Source of the DNA: an uncultured Clostridia bacterium
GTDB lineage: Bacteria; Bacillota; Clostridia; Oscillospirales; Ruminococcaceae
Assembly: GCA_937893735.1 (NCBI GenBank)
Contig: CALBGD010000193.1
Coordinates: 1 to 5,077 of the forward strand
DNA length: 5,077 nucleotides
Direction: 5' to 3'
A model generated the notes under the pieces. It did not search any database. It was not told the origin of the DNA and saw only the letters and a list, made by a program, of their open reading frames with translations. Position numbers and translations under genes: made by a program. Positions within the stretch are counted from its first letter, which is position 1. Each line of letters starts with the position of its first letter. Positions 1 through 4,667 of this stretch are shown here, one piece after another.

Positions 1-1128
1 GCAGCCGCCGATAAGGAAGATGTGCCGGATCTTTCCCGCCTTTATCAGCCCGATGAGCTTCTCCGCGTGAGAGAGCACAGCTTCGTGCGCGAATCCGGTG
101 GTCACCTGATGTCCGCCGTTCATGCCGGTCATTTCCTTGGGTTCGTCATAGCCGCCGCATTCGATGGCTTTCTTTATCACGGGGGTGAAGTCCTTGTCCT
201 CGCCGATGTGGACTACCTCGGGATAGGAAACCACCGAGGTGGTGAACACGCGGTCAGCGTAGCTCTCACGCAGCGGCATAAGGCAGTTTGTCGTGAACAG
301 TATCGGCGCGGGAATGTTGTGGAATTCCGACTGCTGATTCTGCCAGCCGGTGCCGAAATTGCCCTTTAGCTGCGGGTGCTTTTTCAGCTCCGGATAGCCG
401 TGCGCCGGGAGCATTTCGCTGTGGGTGTAGATGTTCACACCCTTGCCGTCCGTCTGCTCCAGCAGGAGTTTCATGTCGTGGAGGTCGTGCCCGCTGACCA
501 CGATGAACGGTCCCTTTTCAATGGTGAGCGGCACCACTGTCGGCATGGGATCACCGTATGCGTCGGTGTTCGCCTTGTCGAGAAGCTCCATGCATTTGAG
601 GTTCACGGCGCCGGTTTTCAGCACCAGCGGCAGGAGTACGTCCTGCGGCTCGTCCTCGCCGAGATGGTACAGACCCTCGTAGAAGAACTCGCTGACCTCC
701 CGGCAGGTCTTTCCGAGAATACGCGCGTGGTAGGCATACGCCGCCATTCCCTTAAGCCCGAAGAGTATCAGGGATTTCAGCGAGCGGATATCCGCGTTGC
801 CGTCCCAGATTTTCTCCATGGGGTAGTCCTCGAATTTTTCCTGAGAAATGCGGCCCTTTTCCTTTTCGACCTCGGTTTTCACGGCTTTCACCGTTGAATT
901 GTTGAAATTTACGTTGGTTATCGTGGTGAAAAGTGCCTTTTCAACCAACGCGTCTGTGGTCTCGGTGGGTCTGCCATTTCTGGCGGCTCGGGATAGACCT
1001 ATCAGCGCGCTGATTATCTCGTCCTGATAGTTCGCGGTGTCCGCTTTCTTTCCGCAGACTCCCGCCTTTCCCTCGCAGCCGGTGTTGTGCGCGGTCTGCT
1101 GGCACTGGAAGCAAAACATATCCTTCAT
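1..1128 (-). CDS. hcp: Hybrid cluster protein / hydroxylamine reductase, N-terminal 376 residues (3' end outside window)
   Basis: This is a cytoplasmic iron-sulfur enzyme that reduces hydroxylamine to ammonia in vitro and, in the studied Hcp proteins, acts on nitric oxide in nitrosative stress defence. The N-terminus shows the anaerobe-type cluster motif C6-x2-C9-x8-C18-x6-C25 for the cubane cluster. Hybrid-cluster ligands follow at a constant offset of 30 from the Desulfovibrio vulgaris numbering I remember: H214 in the GHDLHD segment (His244), E238 in the THSEMLPAHGYP segment (Glu268), C282 in TTNCLMP (Cys312) and C376 in LIGGC (the persulfide Cys406). The constant offset suggests a full-type Hcp, about 30 residues shorter before H214, and not the short class with the large N-terminal deletion. 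The start is ATG at 1128-1126, preceded by AAAGGAA (1143-1137, 8-nt spacing). The gene runs divergently from the lipoprotein gene at 1271. No convincing promoter or HcpR-like palindrome was found upstream. The last third of the gene lies beyond position 1. Confidence 0.97.
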   Translation of the reverse strand, partial: MKDMFCFQCQQTAHNTGCEGKAGVCGKKADTANYQDEIISALIGLSRAARNGRPTETTDALVEKALFTTITNVNFNNSTVKAVKTEVEKEKGRISQEKFEDYPMEKIWDGNADIRSLKSLILFGLKGMAAYAYHARILGKTCREVSEFFYEGLYHLGEDEPQDVLLPLVLKTGAVNLKCMELLDKANTDAYGDPMPTVVPLTIEKGPFIVVSGHDLHDMKLLLEQTDGKGVNIYTHSEMLPAHGYPELKKHPQLKGNFGTGWQNQQSEFHNIPAPILFTTNCLMPLRESYADRVFTTSVVSYPEVVHIGEDKDFTPVIKKAIECGGYDEPKEMTGMNGGHQVTTGFAHEAVLSHAEKLIGLIKAGKIRHIFLIGGC

Positions 1129-1212
1129 GAGTAATGTTCCTTTCTGAATTGGATTCTGTGCGGTTATTATTCCCGGAAAAGCGGGGGTAATTCATGAAAA
1201 TACCTCTTGCAC

Positions 1213-1241
1213 TTGCAGAAATCCGGAAAATGTGCTACAAT
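1213..1241 (+). promoter_or_regulatory. Sigma-A promoter of the three-domain lipoprotein gene
   Basis: The -35 box is TTGCAG (1213-1218), followed by a 17-bp spacer and the -10 box TACAAT (1236-1241). A TGTG element (1231-1234) immediately precedes the -10 and makes it an extended -10. The -35 lies in a tandem CTTGCA hexamer (1206-1217), so a second, poorly spaced -35 sits just upstream. The predicted start is near 1248, giving a leader of about 23 nt. Confidence 0.75.
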
Positions 1242-1258
1242 GTAATCACACATCTGAT

Positions 1259-1264
1259 GGAGGT
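1259..1264 (+). promoter_or_regulatory. Ribosome binding site fixing the start at 1271
   Basis: GGAGGT ends 6 nt before ATG 1271. The in-frame GTG at 1232 lies inside the promoter, upstream of the predicted transcription start, so the longer reading is rejected. The ATG at 1271 also puts a canonical signal peptide right at the N-terminus. Confidence 0.85.
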
Positions 1265-1270
1265 AAATTT

Positions 1271-2485
1271 ATGAAGAAATACAGAGGCATTACAGCCGCA
1301 GTTCTTGCCGCGGCGATATTAACAGGCTGCTCAGCGCAGGAGCAGAACGGCTCTAAGCAGGAGCCAACTGTGGACGTGACGTCCTCCGCAGAGCCGACCG
1401 CGCAGGCTCCGACAGAAGAAACTTCCGGTGAAGCGCCGGAGCAGACGGACATTGCGATGACGAACGCCCCGGAGGAAACTACGGCTCCCGCTGAAACAGC
1501 TTCCCAGCCAGAAAATACCGAAAGTTATATTGCTGACTGGATATACGGAACGTGGAGCGTTATCAGCGTTAACGGCGCAGATTACTGGAGCTACGCTGAT
1601 GCAAACGGACTTGACGGCGAGTATCAGATGGTTTTCGATAAGGACGGCTGCCAGATTCTGACCGGAAGCGCCGGGCTCGCGGACACCATGACATACGCGA
1701 TAACGGACGAGGGCGCGGAGCTTTACATGGACAATGGTTATGTGTGGGTGACTCTGACCTATGACCAGAGCTCGGATACGCTTTCCGCAGTGGAAAGCGG
1801 GCAGACGATAGTTCTGAAGCGGGGTGAAAACCCGCGGCAGATCGAGCCGCAGGTGGATTATATCGCCGACTGGATATACGGCACATGGAGCATGAAAACG
1901 GTAAACGGTCAGGATTTCTGGGAATATGCCAGCGCAAATGACATCAGTGACGAGTATATCCTCAAATTCACCGCACAGAATGTCGGGGCATACTCCGGAG
2001 ATGAGCTGACTGGCACATATGCCTACCGCATAACGGACGAGGGCGCAAAGCTGACAGACGATTCCGGCGTTATATATGTCCTGACCTACGATCCGTCGGC
2101 AGATACCCTCACCATCAGCGGTGACGGCATAACCGGAGTGCTCAGGCGCGGCGAGAATCCCAGACCTGCCGCAGACTGGATATACGGCACATGGAGCATG
2201 AAAACGGTCGGCGATAAGGACTTCTGGGATTATGCCGACGAGTACGGCATGACCGAGGAGTATATCCTCAGATTCACTGAGCGGGAGGTCGGGGTGTACT
2301 CCGGAGATACGCTTAAGGGAACGTTCGCATACCTCGTGACCGAAGATGGCGCGGAGATTTTCAATAATGACGGGACCAAGAGCGTTTTTGTATACGACCC
2401 AGCGGCGGATACGCTTATATTTTCCGAGAACGGCATAACAGGAGTGCTCAGGCGCGGCGAGAATCCGAGACCCGGCGTACAGTAA
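1271..2485 (+). CDS. Secreted lipoprotein with three tandem lipocalin-like G-x-W domains
   Basis: This is a 404-residue predicted lipoprotein. It has a lysine-containing N-terminus, a hydrophobic Ala/Leu/Ile segment and the lipobox L17-T-G-C20, so it should be lipidated on C20 and held on the outer face of the membrane. Residues 21 to about 85 form a Glu/Thr/Pro/Ala-rich stalk. Three domains follow, each opening with the DWIYGTWS motif (D89, D200, D302) and closing with R-G-E-N-P-R (184-189, 293-298, 395-400). Between these, each copy keeps an aromatic-Trp pair (YW or FW) followed by Y-A, a YxxxF stretch, a T-[DE]-[DE]-G-A turn and a D-T-L strand. The all-beta look and the G-x-W start suggest a small lipocalin-like fold of the kind seen in Firmicutes lipoproteins (perhaps the DUF5640 type; from memory, unverified). 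Ligand and role are unknown. The gene has its own promoter and only a weak candidate terminator before the next gene, so read-through is possible. Repeat 1 carries the only cysteine of the mature chain outside the lipobox. Confidence 0.9.
   Translation: MKKYRGITAAVLAAAILTGCSAQEQNGSKQEPTVDVTSSAEPTAQAPTEETSGEAPEQTDIAMTNAPEETTAPAETASQPENTESYIADWIYGTWSVISVNGADYWSYADANGLDGEYQMVFDKDGCQILTGSAGLADTMTYAITDEGAELYMDNGYVWVTLTYDQSSDTLSAVESGQTIVLKRGENPRQIEPQVDYIADWIYGTWSMKTVNGQDFWEYASANDISDEYILKFTAQNVGAYSGDELTGTYAYRITDEGAKLTDDSGVIYVLTYDPSADTLTISGDGITGVLRRGENPRPAADWIYGTWSMKTVGDKDFWDYADEYGMTEEYILRFTEREVGVYSGDTLKGTFAYLVTEDGAEIFNNDGTKSVFVYDPAADTLIFSENGITGVLRRGENPRPGVQ
1535..2473 (+). repeat. Three in-frame domain repeats of about 102-111 codons
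   Basis: Repeat starts (GAC of the DWIYGTW motif) are at 1535, 1868 and 2174, giving periods of 333 and 306 bp, all multiples of three. Repeat 1 is followed by a nine-residue linker (I191 to A199), whereas repeat 3 directly abuts repeat 2. Repeat 1 is the most divergent copy, so the likely order is an old duplication followed by a newer one. Confidence 0.93.
1868..2472 (+). repeat. Near-identical nucleotide blocks at both ends of repeats 2 and 3
   Basis: Positions 1868-1902 and 2174-2208 are identical over 35 bp. Positions 2125-2166 and 2431-2472 match at 40 of 42 bases. Both pairs are 306 bp apart. The interior between the blocks is clearly more diverged, so similarity is concentrated at the edges of the repeat unit. 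Confidence 0.9.
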
Positions 2486-2533
2486 AACATTTACAATTTT
2501 ATTTCATAATTGTGTCATTCTGTACATTGTTTT

Positions 2534-2562
2534 TTGCAGAGGTATAAAACTTTTGGTATTAT
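2534..2562 (+). promoter_or_regulatory. Possible upstream (second) promoter of the 2680 gene
   Basis: TTGCAG (2534-2539), a 17-bp spacer and TATTAT (2557-2562) with TGG just before it form a plausible extended -10 promoter upstream of the consensus one at 2585. It overlaps the candidate hairpin at 2551-2570, so the two readings compete. In an AT-rich stretch it may be chance. Confidence 0.3.
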
Positions 2563-2577
2563 ATCCAAAGATTTTTT
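2551..2577 (+). terminator. Weak candidate terminator of the three-domain lipoprotein gene
   Basis: TTTTGG (2551-2556) and CCAAAG (2565-2570) can pair over 6 bp, with an 8-nt loop and one terminal T-G wobble, followed by ATTTTTT (2571-2577). The stem has few GC pairs and is far weaker than the two terminators downstream. Nothing better is visible between 2486 and the promoter at 2585. Confidence 0.3.
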
Positions 2578-2584
2578 GGTATTG

Positions 2585-2613
2585 TTGACAAACTAATGCG
2601 CTTGTGATATAAT
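2585..2613 (+). promoter_or_regulatory. Full-consensus sigma-A promoter of the 213-aa lipoprotein gene
   Basis: TTGACA (2585-2590), a 17-bp spacer and TATAAT (2608-2613) match the consensus at all 12 positions. TGTG at 2603-2606 region (TGA directly before the -10) adds an extended -10. Start is expected near 2620, with a leader of about 60 nt. This points to strong constitutive expression. Confidence 0.92.
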
Positions 2614-2663
2614 CGCTATGTCATAAAGAAATATGGCAGATACTTACAGAAATATATGTATTT

Positions 2664-2670
2664 AAGGAGA
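2664..2670 (+). promoter_or_regulatory. Ribosome binding site fixing the start at 2680
   Basis: AAGGAGA lies 9 nt before ATG 2680. The in-frame ATG at 2656 lies upstream of this site and has no binding site of its own; it would also add charged residues in front of a complete signal peptide. Confidence 0.85.
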
Positions 2671-2679
2671 AACACATCT

Positions 2680-3321
2680 ATGAAGATCACAAAGATCCTT
2701 GCAGCAGTCGTAGCTGCCGCAGCAGTTCTGTCTTTCGCAGGCTGCAGCAATAACAACACATCTTCTTCCAGCGCGGCTGACAGCAGCTCCGCAGCTGAGA
2801 GCACCTCTTCTAACGCAGAGACAGCTTCCACAGCAGACGCAGCTTCTACCGCTGACGCTTCCAACGCGGACGATAACGCAGCAGCTGCAACAGCTGAGGC
2901 AGCAGCTACCGCTGAGGCTCCCGCATTCGACGTATCCGCAATGTACGGCGACTGGGTTCTCGCAGCAATAAACAATGGCACAGACACCATGGACGTTGCA
3001 ACTTTCGCTGCTTCCCTCAACGCTGAACCCGAGAGCTGCCTGGTATTTGTTACCATTGATGAGAACGGCTACACCAGCAAGGTTCTCGACAACTCCACAA
3101 CATTCGCTTACACTGCTACCGAGAACGGTATCACAGTTGACATGGACGGCGCTGAGCTTCCTGTGGTTTATGACGCAGACAGCGATGTTATCGCTTACGG
3201 CGTAGCTCAGGACGAGGTTACTTACAAGTATGTATTCATGAGAAATACAGGCGACGCTGCAACTGCTGAGGCTGCTCCCGCAACTGCACAGGCTGCCGCT
3301 ACCGCTGAGGCTGCTGAGTAA
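2680..3321 (+). CDS. Alanine-rich lipoprotein with one G-x-W domain between low-complexity segments
   Basis: This is a 213-residue predicted lipoprotein: Lys-containing N-terminus, Ala/Val core, and lipobox F19-A-G-C22 (Phe at -3 is tolerated but not ideal). Residues 23-82 are Ser/Asn, then Ala/Ser/Thr/Asp, then an Ala-Thr-Ala-Glu rich stalk. The folded part begins at Y89-G-D-W92 and runs to about residue 190. It resembles the domains of the upstream gene: YGDW for YGTW, a T-E-N-G turn, and a V-x-Y-D-x-x-x-D strand near its end. Residues 193-213 are a second Ala/Thr/Glu tail repeating the stalk motif, an unusual feature after a terminal domain. Ala codons are mostly GCA and GCT, unlike the GCG/GCC-rich membrane protein and scpA genes. 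Together with the consensus promoter, good binding site and strong terminator, this suggests an abundant surface protein. It is transcribed alone. No function is recognised. Confidence 0.9.
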   Translation: MKITKILAAVVAAAAVLSFAGCSNNNTSSSSAADSSSAAESTSSNAETASTADAASTADASNADDNAAAATAEAAATAEAPAFDVSAMYGDWVLAAINNGTDTMDVATFAASLNAEPESCLVFVTIDENGYTSKVLDNSTTFAYTATENGITVDMDGAELPVVYDADSDVIAYGVAQDEVTYKYVFMRNTGDAATAEAAPATAQAAATAEAAE

Positions 3322-3340
3322 TTCCTGCTGAAATGCACAC

Positions 3341-3376
3341 AAAGACCCGGACGGTTCATTCTGTCCGGGTCTTTTT
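3341..3376 (+). terminator. Intrinsic terminator of the 213-aa lipoprotein gene
   Basis: AAAGACCCGGAC (3341-3352) pairs perfectly with GTCCGGGTCTTT (3363-3374) around a 10-nt loop, and the T run extends to 3376. It lies 19 nt after the stop codon and 3 nt before the next -35 box, separating the two lipoprotein transcripts. Confidence 0.95.
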
Positions 3377-3379
3377 CGG

Positions 3380-3408
3380 TTGACAACTGTGCTCAAATGT
3401 GGTACAAT
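3380..3408 (+). promoter_or_regulatory. Sigma-A promoter of the 113-aa lipoprotein gene
   Basis: TTGACA (3380-3385), a 17-bp spacer and TACAAT (3403-3408), with TGTGG directly before the -10. The core AAATGTGGTACAAT (3395-3408) differs at one base from the core of the first lipoprotein promoter (1228-1241). Transcription should start near 3415. Confidence 0.88.
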
Positions 3409-3441
3409 ATTCTCCGGACACTACTGGACAGGAGATTTCAC

Positions 3442-3783
3442 ATGAAAAAGACGATCATTGCAATCATGCTGGCGGCGGTAACACTGATGTGCACTGCTTG
3501 CAGCCGCTCGATAGATATGGAGAAGCTCATAGGGACGTGGAGCTGCACTCCAGACGGCGGAGAGCCCATAACCATCACGATAACGGACGAGAGCTTCACG
3601 CAGTCCTCCGGCGGGGTGACCGGCGAGCCGCTGAAGTACGAGCGCAATTCCGACGGGATAAACGTGCGCGGCACGGACGGAAAGGTGCTGATAACCCTCT
3701 ATTACAGCGAGGACGGCACGGTGTACTACACGGTCAAGGCTTCTGACGGCACGGACGTAAAGTATACTTTCACTAGAAGCTGA
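3442..3783 (+). CDS. Small single-domain G-x-W lipoprotein
   Basis: This is a 113-residue predicted lipoprotein. ATG 3442 follows AGGAGA (3430-3435) by 6 nt; the ATG at 3397 lies within the promoter and is rejected. The signal peptide (residues 1-19) ends in C17-T-A-C20; C20 fits the lipobox by the small residue at -1, though Cys at -3 is uncommon, and C17 is excluded by Met at -1. With almost no stalk, the domain starts at G31-T-W33 and continues as alternating Thr/Ile/Val-rich strands to the C-terminal YTFTRS, compatible with a small beta-barrel. It is the minimal version of the fold in the two upstream genes and lacks their long disordered linkers. It is a monocistronic gene between two terminators. 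Membership in the same lipocalin-like family is inferred from the G-T-W motif, size and context; the function is unknown. Confidence 0.85.
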   Translation: MKKTIIAIMLAAVTLMCTACSRSIDMEKLIGTWSCTPDGGEPITITITDESFTQSSGGVTGEPLKYERNSDGINVRGTDGKVLITLYYSEDGTVYYTVKASDGTDVKYTFTRS

Positions 3784-3789
3784 ATTGCA

Positions 3790-3815
3790 GGCTCCCGGGA
3801 TCCCGGGGGCTTTTT
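3790..3815 (+). terminator. Intrinsic terminator of the 113-aa lipoprotein gene
   Basis: GGCTCCCGG and CCGGGGGCT form a very GC-rich stem around a GATC tetraloop, followed by TTTTT (3811-3815), 6 nt after the stop codon. The core CCCGGGATCCCGGG (3794-3807) is a perfect palindrome. Confidence 0.9.
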
Positions 3816-3855
3816 CGCATTTATGCGGGATTTCGTGGACTTTCGCGGAAATGCG
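3816..3855. repeat. Short inverted repeat between terminator and promoter
   Basis: CGCATTT (3816-3822) is repeated inverted as AAATGCG (3849-3855), separated by 26 bp, with extra local CGCAT-TT-ATGCG symmetry in the left arm. It could be a weak hairpin or an operator upstream of the promoter at 3877. The significance is doubtful at this arm length. Confidence 0.25.
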
Positions 3856-3876
3856 CAATTATTTTCGCCCGGCTAC

Positions 3877-3905
3877 TTGAAAAAAGTCCCGGATTGCGGT
3901 ATAAT
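3877..3905 (+). promoter_or_regulatory. Sigma-A promoter of the M50-like gene and scpA
   Basis: TTGAAA (3877-3882), a 17-bp spacer and TATAAT (3900-3905). It lacks the TGn extension found in the lipoprotein promoters. Start is expected near 3912, with a leader of about 42 nt. Confidence 0.85.
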
Positions 3906-3940
3906 ATAAAATGTATATTTCTATTAACTGATGACAATAA

Positions 3941-3946
3941 AGGAGA
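3941..3946 (+). promoter_or_regulatory. Ribosome binding site supporting a GTG start at 3954
   Basis: AGGAGA, 7 nt before GTG 3954. No ATG is available in frame nearby; the upstream in-frame TTG at 3894 lies in the promoter spacer and would not be transcribed. Confidence 0.8.
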
Positions 3947-3953
3947 TAAGCAA

Positions 3954-4667
3954 GTGTTCAAGGGACCTTTAATTGAGATAATACAGCTCATATTCAAGAG
4001 CAACCGCACAAACTGGGATATTATAAGCGTTGTTCTTTCGTTATTTTCGGTGCTTATAATACTGTTCGTTATATTCCCGCTGAGGAACTGCGGGCGCGGA
4101 CTGGTGGCGAAGATCCTCGGCGACGATACCCCGGAGCGCTCCGGAATGCTCACGCTGAACCCGATAGCCCACCTTGACCTTATCGGCGCGCTGGCAATGC
4201 TGGTCTGCCGTATCGGCTGGACTAAGCCAATGCCGATAGATATCCGCAGGTGCACGAAGGTCTCGCAGAAAAAGGCTGTCGTGCTGGTCTCCCTGGCGGG
4301 GCCGGTCGCGAATATCCTGCTTGCCTATGTTCTTACTATTATATATAAGATAGTCATGCTGAGCGCGGGCGCGGACAATATGACCGCCGTGTACATCAGT
4401 CTCGGTCTGCTTTACACTATCCAGATAAGCGTATTTCTGGCGGTGTTCAACCTTGTGCCTATACCTCCGTTTGACGGATTCAACGTGCTCGCCTGCTTCC
4501 TGCCGGGAAAGGCGGTCTATTTCATGCAGAAGAATCAGCAGATATTCTACTGGGTGTTCTTCGCGCTGCTTATATTCGGAGTGCTGGACGTTCCGCTCGG
4601 CGCTGCCACCAACGGTATAATCTGGCTGCTTGAAAAGGCTTCGTTCTTTATTCCTGCCGCGATCTGA
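3954..4667 (+). CDS. Site-2 protease (M50) family membrane protein with a degenerate zinc-binding motif
   Basis: This is a 237-residue integral membrane protein with a GTG start. Hydrophobic segments lie near residues 21-41, 70-88, 108-131, 146-170 and 197-215. The family framework is clear: an L-G-D-D-T-P segment (55-60), the M-L-T-L-N-P-I-A-H-L-D block (65-75), a W-T-K-P-M-P-I-D segment (89-96), S-L-A-G-P-V-A-N (113-120), and the third-ligand motif N166-x-x-P-x-P-P-x-D174-G. In active YwhC-type proteases HExxH(A) stands directly before the V-A-x-x-L-G-D segment. Here that place reads R44-N-C-G-R48 (4083-4097), so both His ligands and the catalytic Glu are absent, while Asp174 remains. Loss of proteolytic activity is therefore likely, and a structural or binding role is an inference. 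The reading frame is intact and the rest well conserved, so it does not look like a decaying pseudogene. Its stop overlaps the scpA start. Confidence 0.9.
   Translation: MFKGPLIEIIQLIFKSNRTNWDIISVVLSLFSVLIILFVIFPLRNCGRGLVAKILGDDTPERSGMLTLNPIAHLDLIGALAMLVCRIGWTKPMPIDIRRCTKVSQKKAVVLVSLAGPVANILLAYVLTIIYKIVMLSAGADNMTAVYISLGLLYTIQISVFLAVFNLVPIPPFDGFNVLACFLPGKAVYFMQKNQQIFYWVFFALLIFGVLDVPLGAATNGIIWLLEKASFFIPAAI

Noticed and set aside
22..897. Plus-strand open frames opposite hcp (22-369, 376-897, 431-682)
   Set aside because: They lie antisense to a continuous, clearly conserved hcp frame with all expected ligands, and their translations resemble no family.
941..1195. Minus-strand 84-codon frame starting upstream of hcp, with AGAGG 7 nt before its ATG
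   Set aside because: It runs out of frame through the conserved cysteine region of hcp and its translation is low-complexity and Arg-rich. A leader peptide overlapping the hcp start is conceivable but nothing else supports it.
1535..2482. Tandem repeats considered as a CRISPR-like or non-coding array
   Set aside because: The periods are multiples of three inside one frame, and the conserved positions make sense as protein motifs.
1246..2490. Minus-strand frames antisense to the three-domain lipoprotein
   Set aside because: They mirror the repeat-rich coding strand and have no good start signals; the plus frame explains the region fully.
2493..2513. ACAATT / AATTGT inverted repeat as terminator of the first lipoprotein gene
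   Set aside because: The 6-bp stem has a single GC pair and no T run follows directly, so it is too weak to call.
2616..3396. Two long minus-strand frames (up to 244 codons, one very Cys/Ser-rich) opposite the Ala-rich lipoprotein
   Set aside because: The Cys/Ser-rich and Ala-rich translations are by-products of the GCA/GCT repeats on the plus strand, and they run through the terminator and promoter.
3397..3441. Upstream ATG extension of the 113-aa lipoprotein
   Set aside because: It begins within the promoter, ahead of the predicted transcription start, and would spoil a complete signal peptide.
3821..4255. Minus-strand frame covering the gap and the start of the M50-like gene
   Set aside because: It reads through a strong promoter and the conserved M50 motifs in antisense and has no recognisable product.
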